Shown piece after piece: positions 1 to 7,312 of a stretch of DNA of 29,871 nt. Source of the DNA: a virus; the IMG/VR virus record IMGVR_UViG_3300030451_001762, positions 1-29,871 of that record; one strand, given 5' to 3'. The notes below the pieces were generated by a model, which saw only the letters and a list, made by a program, of their open reading frames with translations, did no database searches and was not told where the DNA came from. Position 1 is the stretch's first letter. The number at the start of each line of letters is the position of its first letter. Both the position numbers and the translations under genes were made by a program.

Positions 1-760
1 CTCCCCACAGGGACGCGCTTCCGTCTATTATCTGGACTACGTGTACGGTAAAATGTCCACGGGTAAAAAAATCTACCACTCCAAAAGCATGGGCCCATTT
101 ATGTTGTCTGCCTCCTAACCATTTGTTCTTTTTATCAGACATGTCTTTTAAGCAACCTAATGACCATGCTGACTTTGGACCATCCATATGTGTTACAGAA
201 TCTTGCTGTAAACTATGATGATGTCCATACATTATATTACAACCTAACTTTCTTAAATGATTAGATGTATGATAATTACCACCAAAGTGGTGACCATGAT
301 AAAAGTACATTTTACCTATTTTAAGGTATTCTCCTGGCTTATGATAGGTATATCCACGTTCATCTGCTTTTATTGCCTTTTTAAACCCATATTGGCTTAA
401 ATAAGGGTATTCAGTTACAAAATGGTCTAACCATTCATCGTGATTACCAGCAGTTATATGTCTTTTTTTACATCCTGCTTTATCTAAAGAGCTATCTACT
501 TTATCTAAAAATTCATTAACAGAATCAACTTCTTTTTCTAAGTTTGGTAGTATATACTCCAATGGTGGTTTTTTCTTACGTTTCCATTGCCAATGTGATA
601 CACTTCCCCATTCCCCCAAATCACCAAGGTCTACATATATGTCAGGCTTGATTATCTCTATTGCTTGTAAAACTACGCTTGTAGCTTTAACATCGTGTAA
701 AGGAACATGCTTATCTGGTGTGATAATAGCACGTTTTACTACGCCTTTATCTCTATTCAT
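1..760 (-). CDS. metallophosphoesterase (3' end beyond window)
   Basis: This is a calcineurin-like metallophosphoesterase. The family hydrolyses phosphomono- or diesters with a two-metal centre. Translating leftward from the ATG at 758-760 gives 253 residues with no stop before the window edge, so the C-terminus is missing. All family motifs are visible in order: DKH (D16, H18), the GD of VDLGDLGEW, GNHDEW, GH in YHGHHFGG, and GHHH near the end. The metal ligands are therefore intact and the protein should be active. It is the most downstream late gene visible and follows the zinc-ribbon gene after 8 bases. Phage enzymes of this superfamily have been linked to nucleotide, RNA or protein phosphate removal. 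The substrate cannot be told here. The family call is secure. Confidence 0.9.
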   Translation of the reverse strand, partial: MNRDKGVVKRAIITPDKHVPLHDVKATSVVLQAIEIIKPDIYVDLGDLGEWGSVSHWQWKRKKKPPLEYILPNLEKEVDSVNEFLDKVDSSLDKAGCKKRHITAGNHDEWLDHFVTEYPYLSQYGFKKAIKADERGYTYHKPGEYLKIGKMYFYHGHHFGGNYHTSNHLRKLGCNIMYGHHHSLQQDSVTHMDGPKSAWSLGCLKDMSDKKNKWLGGRQHKWAHAFGVVDFFTRGHFTVHVVQIIDGSASLWG

Positions 761-768
761 TTATTCTC

Positions 769-1092
769 CTATGAGAACTCTGAACGCTCTTGAAATCCCC
801 AATCGTTTGGATTTGTAAATGTTTCTTTAACTAAGTCGAGCATTTTCTCTGTTCTCTGTACGCTAAAACGCCTCAACAGATTCCCACATTCAAGACAGCC
901 CCATATAATGGGGCCGTCATATGCTCCTAAGATTTCTATGCCTCTTATAGACTTGCTTCTACATTCAGGACAACACTTAGGTTTATTTCTGTAGGCATTG
1001 TATTTTTCATTAATACCTATGTCGCATAAGATGTCACCAGTGTTAGATTCAATCATGTCCTCATACACTATCATCCTATGCTTCATTGCCAT
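769..1092 (-). CDS. zinc-ribbon protein of unknown function
   Basis: This 107-residue protein carries two CxxC knuckles, CPEC and CLEC, about 25 residues apart. The arrangement is typical of a zinc ribbon and would bind one structural zinc. The segment between them (GAYDGPIIWGCLECGNLL) looks like the beta-hairpin of such a fold. The N-terminal 30 residues are acidic and unremarkable. The start overlaps the stop of the upstream membrane-protein gene by one base, so the two are probably translationally coupled in the late operon. Zinc ribbons of this size can bind nucleic acid or support protein contacts; the sequence does not say which. No catalytic motif is seen. Confidence 0.75.
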   Translation of the reverse strand: MAMKHRMIVYEDMIESNTGDILCDIGINEKYNAYRNKPKCCPECRSKSIRGIEILGAYDGPIIWGCLECGNLLRRFSVQRTEKMLDLVKETFTNPNDWGFQERSEFS

Positions 1093-1376
1093 TACTTATC
1101 TGACCTTAACCCTGCAATTAATCCTCTTACTGCTCCACCTACTAGATTGTCAATTAAGTCAATAAGCCAAGGCTCTATTGTTTTATTCCAAACACCTTTT
1201 GATACTTTCCATTTAGATAGACCTAGTGTCATAGCTCTACCTAAACCTTCAAAAGCTGTTTCTACAACAGAACAAATATGCTCATTTGGAACTTTCTTTA
1301 GTACCCATAGAACTATACCAGCAGAACCCCCGCCAGCTAATAATCCCATGTTTCCTGTAATAAAAGATAAATCCAT
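1092..1376 (-). CDS. small protein with N-terminal membrane segment
   Basis: This 94-residue protein has a glycine-rich hydrophobic segment at about residues 8-27 (GLLAGGGSAGIVLWVLKK), ended by lysines. One transmembrane helix is likely. The remainder is amphipathic, with a second mildly hydrophobic helix near the C-terminus (LIDLIDNLVGGAVRGLIAGL). A good AAGGAG ribosome site precedes the ATG. It lies after the fibre gene at the distal end of the late operon, where lysis or minor virion proteins are often coded. A holin-like or membrane-anchoring role is possible but not shown. It is one of two small late membrane proteins in this window (the other is at 4490-4648). Confidence 0.65.
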   Translation of the reverse strand: MDLSFITGNMGLLAGGGSAGIVLWVLKKVPNEHICSVVETAFEGLGRAMTLGLSKWKVSKGVWNKTIEPWLIDLIDNLVGGAVRGLIAGLRSDK

Positions 1377-1398
1377 GATTTCTCCTTGTTAGTTAATT

Positions 1399-2730
1399 TT
1401 ATACATCTATATCTATTGTTGGGGCTGTAGCAGCGTGAACTTGTCCTGATAAAAACCAAGTAGTTCCATCACATACTAAATCAATCCAAGTACCAGCTTT
1501 AGTATCACTTTTCAAGCTTATTCCTTCTTTCCCATCTGATATAACTGATTTTACTTCTGAAGTATCTCCATCTGCTGTGTCCAACCAATTTAAAGCGCCT
1601 TCAATTAAATTTCCACTAGCTGCGGCTCTTATTTCCAATATTTGTGCTAAATCAACAGATACTTTAATTTTAAAATTTAACCCATCAGCAACTGCAGGTA
1701 ATATTAAATCTCTTGAAGCTGTCGTAGCATGTTCTATTATTACATATTTGCCAGAATCAGCATCTGTTAATGTTAAATTAGCATCTCCCATTTTTTTAAC
1801 AGGAGATGTTACTCCGCCATTAAATGTAGCTTTACCTGCAAATGTATTTACTCCAGAACCGCTTTGAACTATATTCTGTGAAAAAGTAACTGCTCCAGCA
1901 GATGATATAGCAATAGCGTCTGTGTCACTAGTGCTCCCTATATTACCAGCATTTGGGATAACTAAGTTACCACCTAATGTCAATAAACCTGCTGATGTTA
2001 AACTTCCTCCACTATTAACAGTTAATGCATCTGCTCCATCTGTATAAGCTATTTTAGTAGTTCGTAATTCTCCATTACCTAAATGAAGATTTCCTGAGCT
2101 ATCTAAAACAAAATCATTATCTAACTTAGTAGCTTGAAAACCTGTTCCTGTATGTATTACAAAAGCACCTGCATTACTTTCTTGAGAATCATCGATTCCC
2201 ATCCATACTTCGCAAGTGTCGTGCCTAAAATTAATAGTTTTATCAGCAGCATCATCACCATCACCTATTACAATGTCATCGCCTTTTACAGTCAAATCTC
2301 CCAATACAGAAACATTGCTACTTGTATCTAAAACAATAGCATTCCCACCATTTGAATCTTGAATAATATTAGATGCGCCTAACTTAACATTTCCATCTTT
2401 TAATAAAACAGAATCTATAGAAACCCCATTAGCACTTGTTTTTTCTGCTATTGAATCAACATATAATACTTTTGCGGCAGTTAAAGAAACCCCTTGGTCA
2501 GCATCTAATGTTAAACATGCTTCTGCATCAGAATTATATATAATATTATTGCCAAGCTTTATACCTGCACTGGCTGTAATTAAACCACTTAAAGTCATTG
2601 GACTTGCAAGTGTAGTTATTTCTGTATCTACATCACTTCCATTAGTATAATATAGTTTATTGTTTGTTTCTTTTGTAAAAATAAGATTTTTATAAGTATC
2701 TGATATTACATTAGCTGATAATGTTCCCAT
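1399..2730 (-). CDS. phage tail fibre / tailspike-like repetitive protein
   Basis: This 443-residue protein is rich in Ser, Thr, Gly, Ala, Asp and Asn, with almost no Arg or Cys. It carries many short degenerate repeats of the kind LTLGGNLVIPNAGNIG, ISSAGAVTFSQ and VLGDLTVKGDDIVIGDG. These alternate small beta-strands with turns, as in the trimeric beta-helix or beta-prism shafts of phage fibres. The C-terminal about 110 residues (from KKMGDANLTLTDADSGKYVI) look like a globular domain with a repeated strand pattern, often seen in marine phage fibre proteins. The likely role is host receptor binding or particle decoration. No enzymatic or chaperone domain is recognisable. The structural class is fairly sure; the exact position in the particle is inference. 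Confidence 0.75.
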   Translation of the reverse strand: MGTLSANVISDTYKNLIFTKETNNKLYYTNGSDVDTEITTLASPMTLSGLITASAGIKLGNNIIYNSDAEACLTLDADQGVSLTAAKVLYVDSIAEKTSANGVSIDSVLLKDGNVKLGASNIIQDSNGGNAIVLDTSSNVSVLGDLTVKGDDIVIGDGDDAADKTINFRHDTCEVWMGIDDSQESNAGAFVIHTGTGFQATKLDNDFVLDSSGNLHLGNGELRTTKIAYTDGADALTVNSGGSLTSAGLLTLGGNLVIPNAGNIGSTSDTDAIAISSAGAVTFSQNIVQSGSGVNTFAGKATFNGGVTSPVKKMGDANLTLTDADSGKYVIIEHATTASRDLILPAVADGLNFKIKVSVDLAQILEIRAAASGNLIEGALNWLDTADGDTSEVKSVISDGKEGISLKSDTKAGTWIDLVCDGTTWFLSGQVHAATAPTIDIDV

Positions 2731-2738
2731 TATTACTC

Positions 2739-2984
2739 CTAAGTTGTTGTATTTCCATCATCACGAAACCAGCGTGATATATTATCTTTATTAAATCTTT
2801 CAAGTATTTCGTTAAAATGCACTCCAGTCATTTGCAATAAATTAAATGCGCCTGGAAGACCTTTTTTATTAGCTAAAGTATCATCTAAACCAGTATTAGA
2901 TATTTCTGAACCTTGACCTTGTTTATTAACATCTGCAGGTTCAACAGAATTATTCCCCTTAAATGATTGTCTAGTAAAAGCCAT
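2739..2984 (-). CDS. small hypothetical late protein
   Basis: This 81-residue protein was not recognised. It is polar at the N-terminus (many N, Q, S, G) and ends in a helix-like segment, FNEILERFNKDNISRWFRDD. There is no signal peptide, membrane segment or cysteine. The start codon overlaps the stop of the preceding gene in a TAATG arrangement, so it is translated by coupling within the connector and fibre section of the late operon. Short proteins between adaptor and fibre genes are often head-tail completion or fibre-attachment proteins. That is context only. Confidence 0.6.
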   Translation of the reverse strand: MAFTRQSFKGNNSVEPADVNKQGQGSEISNTGLDDTLANKKGLPGAFNLLQMTGVHFNEILERFNKDNISRWFRDDGNTTT

Positions 2985-3397
2985 TAAAAATCCTGGGGTG
3001 CAATAACACCAGTTTGTATATAATTACTTCTTGCAAATTTCTTTCCTTGCTTAACTACTTTTTCATACTCCATATCAAAATATTGAGCTATGTTAATATC
3101 CATAGCTGGTGGAGTTTTATATCCCATTGCAATCACTTTAAATACCAATGCTTCATGAAACTGGGGAGGAATATGCCCTAATGGACCAGCAGTAGAAGAC
3201 TCAAAGTCTGTTTCTTTTATTGCTGCTCCAGTATTAAAATGGTCTGCTTTACAAATTGTATTTAATCTAATAGGTTTTGCTTCTGATATTGTTTGATAGT
3301 TTGTTGTTGCGCCATCAACTGTAGTAGAGCCTTTCTTTTCAATTATAGCTAACCTATCATTGTCTACATAATAATATCTTTCTGGATTAGTATACAT
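2984..3397 (-). CDS. head-tail connector-like protein, C-terminal half of a possible split adaptor
   Basis: This 137-residue protein begins in strand-rich sequence (RYYYVDNDRLAIIEKKG) and ends in two helical segments, FHEALVFKVIAMGYKTPP and YFDMEYEKVVKQGKKFAR. In phage adaptor proteins of the short-tailed type, a strand region is followed by a helix pair of this kind (FHEALV, then FDxEYxxxVxxxKKxAR). The adaptor's first half, with NRASDDF and YTLPDEI motifs, is instead coded by the preceding gene. The two genes share a TAATG stop-start, and GAGGAG lies just before it, which favours reinitiation. It probably helps join the portal to the tail. The split interpretation is inference. Confidence 0.65.
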   Translation of the reverse strand: MYTNPERYYYVDNDRLAIIEKKGSTTVDGATTNYQTISEAKPIRLNTICKADHFNTGAAIKETDFESSTAGPLGHIPPQFHEALVFKVIAMGYKTPPAMDINIAQYFDMEYEKVVKQGKKFARSNYIQTGVIAPQDF

Positions 3398-3693
3398 TAC
3401 ATCTCCTCTGTAGTTGTATCGTCTATAATAGGCTTACCAGTCATTCTTGGTATTCTTACATTGTTAAGATATACTTCTCGTATTGTAAGTATCTCATCTG
3501 GCAACGTATAATATCTTTTATTTGCTGTTGTTGAATCAGGGTCTACATCAACACCTAAGCTAAAACTATGCTTAATAAGCTCTGTTTTAGCGCAAAAATC
3601 ATCAGATGCTCTGTTAAGTAGTAATCTAATTTCATTATCAGCCATATTAGGATGATGTTGTCTAATTAATTCTATCATTTCATTTAATGTCAT
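3397..3693 (-). CDS. head-tail connector-like protein, N-terminal half of a possible split adaptor
   Basis: I place the start at the second ATG (3693), giving 98 residues, because AGGAG directly abuts the first ATG (3699) and sits six bases from the second. The protein has two N-terminal helices (MIELIRQHHP and EIRLLLNRASDDFCAKTEL) and then strands (RYYTLPDEILTIREVYLNNVRI). This order is usual for the first half of phage adaptor proteins that bind beneath the portal. It ends TTTEEM at a stop overlapping the next ATG. Its start overlaps the end of the upstream 220-residue connector gene by 14 bases. Function is assigned by pattern and context, not by a catalytic motif. Confidence 0.65.
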   Translation of the reverse strand: MTLNEMIELIRQHHPNMADNEIRLLLNRASDDFCAKTELIKHSFSLGVDVDPDSTTANKRYYTLPDEILTIREVYLNNVRIPRMTGKPIIDDTTTEEM

Positions 3694-4342
3694 TTCCATC
3701 TCCTACTAATTGAAAAGGAAGCCCCAATCTTTGCAACTCTTCTTGAATCATTTTATCTATAGTGGCTATTTGACCTTGAGTCAAAGCAAATAATTCGTTG
3801 TCTTCTTCTTCTTGAACAGCTTCGCTTATTTTAGCTTGCAATAGATAAGAGCAGGCTTTTAATATTCCTAAGTTTAAAGCTTGTTGAGGAAAATCAAAAG
3901 TATCTCCAGAAGTTTTTTCAGTAATATCTTTATCTACTAAATAAGTATATCTATATATTGCAATATTTCCGCCAATAGGCCTTACAACCATTGTTCCATT
4001 AGGCTCAAAACTGTATATAGGGTTTTTGTAATTACCAGCATTATAATAAATACTAGTAGCATCACCCTCTCCTCTTTTCAACATATCTAAAGAAACTTCT
4101 TTAGCTACCCTATCATTCCCTCCATTGTCTTCTCTAGTAACTAAAATAATTTTAGAATTTGCCACATCTGTTGTTTCTACCGTAGAAGCTTTTATTAAAG
4201 CACTTCTCCACAATTCAGAGTCCGATGGAATTAAATCAGCAGCATGGTTAAAGCCAGAATTAATTAAATCTTTATAACCTTCTATTGAAGTAACTTCATC
4301 ACCTACAAGGTCTTTTATTCTTGTTATTATACTACTCGCCAT
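3680..4342 (-). CDS. adaptor/connector-like virion protein
   Basis: This 220-residue protein starts with a helix (IITRIKDLVGD), then a region with INSGFNHAADLIPSDSELW. A strand-rich centre follows (YSFEPNGTMVVRPIGGNIAIYRYTYLV) and it finishes with helices containing FPQQALNLGILKACSYLLQA and an acidic coiled segment. The helix-strand-helix plan with a C-terminal FPxxALxLGILKAC segment is common in marine phage proteins that form the ring below the portal. The ATG overlaps the end of the upstream small coiled-coil gene by 11 bases. Together with the two genes downstream it probably builds the portal-tail junction. There is no enzymatic motif. Confidence 0.65.
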   Translation of the reverse strand: MASSIITRIKDLVGDEVTSIEGYKDLINSGFNHAADLIPSDSELWRSALIKASTVETTDVANSKIILVTREDNGGNDRVAKEVSLDMLKRGEGDATSIYYNAGNYKNPIYSFEPNGTMVVRPIGGNIAIYRYTYLVDKDITEKTSGDTFDFPQQALNLGILKACSYLLQAKISEAVQEEEDNELFALTQGQIATIDKMIQEELQRLGLPFQLVGDGNDIK

Positions 4343-4490
4343 CTTCTACTTTTTCTTCAGCAGATTCCTCATCAAGAGATTCGAGTATCTCTATTGCACC
4401 TAATAACTTAAACTTAAGTTGCGTAAACTCTTCTAGTTTAATGTTTACTTGCTGTAAATCTGACTTTAATTTAGCTATTTTTTCTTCCAT
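4332..4490 (-). CDS. small acidic coiled-coil protein
   Basis: This 52-residue protein reads from the ATG at 4488-4490 to a TAG at 4332-4334. Its first half has clear heptads (IAKLKSDLQQVNIKLEEF, then LKFKLLGAIEILESL), so a parallel coiled coil is likely. The C-terminus is strongly acidic (DEESAEEKVEDGE). The start overlaps the stop of the small membrane-protein gene upstream in a TAATGG arrangement, and its end overlaps the next gene by 11 bases. Such tight overlaps on both sides support it being real. Short coiled-coil proteins next to a holin-like gene can be lysis accessory or virion proteins; nothing more can be said. Confidence 0.7.
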   Translation of the reverse strand: MEEKIAKLKSDLQQVNIKLEEFTQLKFKLLGAIEILESLDEESAEEKVEDGE

Positions 4491-4648
4491 TATCTTTTAA
4501 CCTCGTTTTTTATTTTTAGTATCATATATATTAAAGTAGCTATAGCTGTCAAAGCGCTTAAAAATGGAGGAATAACCTCTAGCCAAGCAACCATAGTACC
4601 ACCCATTCCGACAAAAGATGTTTTAACTGTATCTATTGAGCTACTCAT
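4490..4648 (-). CDS. small membrane protein, holin candidate
   Basis: This 52-residue protein runs from the ATG at 4646-4648 to a TAA at 4490-4492. A single hydrophobic stretch of about 25 residues (VAWLEVIPPFLSALTAIATL, then IYMIL) is followed by a basic tail, KIKNEVKR. The positively charged C-terminus after one helix resembles one-span holins, and the size is right. The gene sits in the late operon with overlapping neighbours on both sides. The lysozyme-like gene is about 9.5 kb upstream in the same operon. Holin function is inferred from size and topology only; a membrane-anchored virion protein is the alternative. Confidence 0.65.
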   Translation of the reverse strand: MSSSIDTVKTSFVGMGGTMVAWLEVIPPFLSALTAIATLIYMILKIKNEVKR

Positions 4649-4865
4649 CTGACGTCCAATCTGAGCTTAAAAGCTCTGTTAATATTTCGCTATGATTATA
4701 AGTTGTTATGCCATCAAAACATGCGGGTGTATCACCATCCCATTTTAGCACTGTTTTAGTTCCATCTAATGATTTTCTCAGTATTTTTCCTTCTAATGAA
4801 TTTGAAAGCATTTCATCAGTCACATCAGATACATTTAATATTACATAAGTTCTTGTATTAATCAT
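4641..4865 (-). CDS. small hypothetical late protein
   Basis: This 74-residue protein was not recognised. It opens with strand-like sequence (RTYVILNVSDV), then EGKILRKSLDGTKTVLKWDGDTP, and ends acidic (LLSSDWTSDE). The sequence suggests a small beta-rich fold. The ATG overlaps the end of the LamG gene by 8 bases, with AGGAG nine bases upstream of the start, and the stop region overlaps the next small membrane gene by 8 bases. Small proteins of this type directly after a fibre-like gene are often attachment or assembly partners of the fibre. That role is suggested by position alone. Confidence 0.6.
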   Translation of the reverse strand: MINTRTYVILNVSDVTDEMLSNSLEGKILRKSLDGTKTVLKWDGDTPACFDGITTYNHSEILTELLSSDWTSDE

Positions 4866-6195
4866 GAGGACTATCTCCTGTAATTACAACATCCCCTTCT
4901 CCTAAAAAAGGTGTTGCAGCTGTAATATTTGACGTATTTCGTAAAGAAAGTTGCCTATTTATTTTATAAAGATGTATTACTCTAATTCCTACATGACTAC
5001 CAATTGAATTGTCATCTGGGCCAATAGATAAATTTAATGTTGTGCCTGTAGAAGTAACTTGTTTTGATATTCTACTATTAGCACCACCTATATTCAAATT
5101 ATAATAATCAATACTATTTTGGCCTGACTTACCTACCTTAATATTAGTTGCATGGCTTGCATAAGCAGATTCTTCTTTCCAAAAACTTATAAAAAGCCAA
5201 TATTTAGCTCCATTTTCTACAGGTATAACAGCGTTCATTGTGCCATATTCAGTATCTGTATTTGCAATTTTTAATCTTGTTACAGTATCATGAGTTATTA
5301 AAGCTGTAGCATTATCTACTGTAAACAAAGAATTAGTTGCTACATTATACCCATCAGTTAACGATGCTGTTGAGGTGTTTGATTGAAAATTAAATCTAGT
5401 ATTATTATCACCATATATGTTTGCACCATTATTTGCAGCATCACTTGAATCAGCAGATATTAAATCAGTCATAAGTCCATAATTTGGAACTGTAGGGCTA
5501 TTACCACCACCTAGCATAGACCAAACTGTTAAATCTTTTGCATGTTTCCATTCATTGTGGTTAAAAGGATTTCTTTCATTATAAACTGTTTTAGCCATTT
5601 GATTGTCAAATTTTAATCCTTTATACACAGCAAAATCAGAAATCCACCCATGAAATGGCTGGCTATTGTTTCCATTATGTTGATTACTACCTAATGAAAG
5701 CTTTGAATTACTATTATGATTAGCGCTATGACTAGCTGAACTCCTTACATATGTAGCTGTTTGTCGAACACCGTTAAGCCAAAAAAGAGGAAGAAGTGTC
5801 CCTGGAGTATTATTTAAAGTTTGTTGACCTCCAAAATTCTGTCTTTCAAAGGACAAAATTGCATGCACCCATTTTCCAGAAAAATAATCTTCACTTAATT
5901 CAACCCCTATCCTTTCAGCTGCAGCTGAGTTATATCCTATTTCCCAATTATTGCCGTCTTTAACCATTAATAAACCAGGGTTAGAGCTTTCGACATTCCA
6001 CACTCTAAGGTTGGCTACTGCGCTAGGGTCTAATTTAAACCAAACAGCAATAGTATTAAAATCGCCATTATTTGATGATAAAGTATTAGCTGGACTATTA
6101 AATTGCAAAGCATCATCAACTCCATCAAAATATACAGAGTTGTCATTTCTAAATCTGTCGCCACTACAAAGTATTGTTCTATTTAATGGAAACAT
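4858..6195 (-). CDS. LamG/concanavalin-like domain virion protein
   Basis: This 445-residue protein has a typical LamG (concanavalin A-like) jelly-roll domain over about residues 20-210. It starts YFDGVDDALQF, continues NTIAVWFKLDPSA, then GKWVHAILSFER, FWLNGVR, and closes with HGWISDFAVYKGL. This domain type binds carbohydrate and is frequent in phage fibre and decoration proteins. The second half (about 240-440) is Ser/Thr/Asn-rich, with strand patterns such as AKYWLFISFWKEESAYASHA, perhaps a second carbohydrate-binding module. A likely role is recognition of cell-surface glycans. The start overlaps the stop of the upstream gene (TAATG). The domain call is strong; the virion location is inferred from the late operon. 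Confidence 0.8.
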   Translation of the reverse strand: MFPLNRTILCSGDRFRNDNSVYFDGVDDALQFNSPANTLSSNNGDFNTIAVWFKLDPSAVANLRVWNVESSNPGLLMVKDGNNWEIGYNSAAAERIGVELSEDYFSGKWVHAILSFERQNFGGQQTLNNTPGTLLPLFWLNGVRQTATYVRSSASHSANHNSNSKLSLGSNQHNGNNSQPFHGWISDFAVYKGLKFDNQMAKTVYNERNPFNHNEWKHAKDLTVWSMLGGGNSPTVPNYGLMTDLISADSSDAANNGANIYGDNNTRFNFQSNTSTASLTDGYNVATNSLFTVDNATALITHDTVTRLKIANTDTEYGTMNAVIPVENGAKYWLFISFWKEESAYASHATNIKVGKSGQNSIDYYNLNIGGANSRISKQVTSTGTTLNLSIGPDDNSIGSHVGIRVIHLYKINRQLSLRNTSNITAATPFLGEGDVVITGDSPHD

Positions 6196-6758
6196 TAGGA
6201 CTGAACAATTCCTATACGAGCTGTTAGTTTTCCTGTATCTGATGGAGTAAAATCGTCCCCACTTCTATTTATTGTATGAACATATATACTTCTAGTATCA
6301 GATTCTGCTCTTACAACTAAACCAATATTAGATTTAACTGCAAACTCGTTTGAGCTTGGCTTAAACGTACTCCAATTACTAACAGTTGTACTCCCCTGTA
6401 TTTTTGCCACAACCATACCATCATCACCCGCAGTAATAGCAGTACCTATACCTCCACTTGCTATAGTGGTAGTTTTTGCTGCAAAAATTAATTCTAGTGC
6501 AGGAGATTCAACATCATTGTCTGTGTTTTGCAAATAAATTGATTGTATAATTGCAGAACCGCCTTTTTCTGAAACTGCATTTGGAATTTCTATTGATTCT
6601 GAAATAACAGTATTATCTCCATGCGTACCCACTGCTGTTGTCAACGTTACATCAATAACCTTGACTATCATTTGATTTAAACGTTCTGAATTAGAACCCA
6701 TGCCAGGCCTACTCTGAGTAACAGTGCTACCCGCATGTGTTATTGTTAAATCACTCAT
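6195..6758 (-). CDS. hypothetical beta-rich structural protein
   Basis: This 187-residue protein is rich in Thr, Ser, Val and Gly. It shows a regular strand pattern (MIVKVIDVTLTTAVG, SAIIQSIYLQNTDND, ALELIFAAKTTTIA, KSNIGLVVRAESDTRSIYV) and no cysteine, membrane segment or catalytic motif. It is the first gene after a strong terminator and has its own good ribosome site (GGAGAAGAA before the ATG). It is followed in a TAATG overlap by the LamG protein. The composition suits a virion surface or decoration protein. I did not recognise a named family. Confidence 0.65.
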   Translation of the reverse strand: MSDLTITHAGSTVTQSRPGMGSNSERLNQMIVKVIDVTLTTAVGTHGDNTVISESIEIPNAVSEKGGSAIIQSIYLQNTDNDVESPALELIFAAKTTTIASGGIGTAITAGDDGMVVAKIQGSTTVSNWSTFKPSSNEFAVKSNIGLVVRAESDTRSIYVHTINRSGDDFTPSDTGKLTARIGIVQS

Positions 6759-6768
6759 TTCTTCTCCA

Positions 6769-6806
6769 TTTAAAAAATTATGCTAGGGGGCCATAAAGAC
6801 CCCCTA
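6769..6806 (-). terminator. intrinsic terminator below the capsid genes
   Basis: Read leftward, a perfect 7-bp stem TAGGGGG/CCCCCTA (6784-6790 with 6800-6806) with a 9-base loop is followed by GCATAATTTTTT. It lies in the short gap between the 160-residue protein and the gene at 6195-6758. It would end or reduce transcripts from the capsid genes, letting capsid protein be made in excess over fibre genes. Confidence 0.75.
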
Positions 6807-6818
6807 ACGATTACATCA

Positions 6819-7301
6819 TTATGATGGGTCAGCACCAATACCAGCAATACTAAAACCTATACTAGAATTAGTTCCATCAAGCCAAAGCTCGGTAGCTTCA
6901 GAACCTCCACCGTAACCATTTGCAGCAATCATAACAATCTTGACATATTGCGCATTTTTCGGTAAGAAAAACGCTTCAAGAGTATTATCTGCTGTTAGGC
7001 CAGTCTCTGCATTGCCTTCAGTCGCCTTGGCATCATACCAAGTTTGCGAACTAGAAGATAATGCAGCTGAAGGGTCTGCACCTACTCCGCCAACAGTTAC
7101 GTCTTGGCCAGAATCCATTGTATACTGAACTTTAGCAGTGATATTTGTAGCTTCATCAGCTTGCGCAAGAACAATTCTAGCTCCTGTGCATGGAAGAGAA
7201 CTTCCAGATGTTTCTACGGCTCCACCACTAGAATTAGCAGCAACAGTAATAGTTTCTGTAGCTTTAACGTAACCATCTTCTTTTGCGTATGTAAATGCCA
7301 T
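6819..7301 (-). CDS. capsid decoration-like protein
   Basis: This 160-residue protein is rich in Ala, Gly, Thr and Ser, low in basic residues, and strand-rich (ATETITVAANSSGGAVETSG, ITAKVQYTMDSGQDVTVGG, AQYVKIVMIAANGYGG). It directly follows the major capsid gene (11 bases) and precedes a strong terminator, so it should be expressed as highly as the capsid. A small beta protein in that place is usually a head decoration or stabilising protein, or a minor capsid protein. There is one Cys and no enzyme motif. The role rests on position and composition. Confidence 0.65.
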   Translation of the reverse strand: MAFTYAKEDGYVKATETITVAANSSGGAVETSGSSLPCTGARIVLAQADEATNITAKVQYTMDSGQDVTVGGVGADPSAALSSSSQTWYDAKATEGNAETGLTADNTLEAFFLPKNAQYVKIVMIAANGYGGGSEATELWLDGTNSSIGFSIAGIGADPS

Positions 7302-7312
7302 AATCAGACCTC

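Noticed and set aside
1078-1392. Rightward open frames across the late block (for example 1078-1392, 5951-6250, 10383-10616)
   Set aside because: They lie opposite well-supported leftward genes, lack ribosome sites, and have compositions expected of shadow frames.
1399-2730. Fibre-like repeats as a DNA repeat array or CRISPR
   Set aside because: The repetition is in protein pattern only; no DNA unit is repeated exactly at regular spacing.
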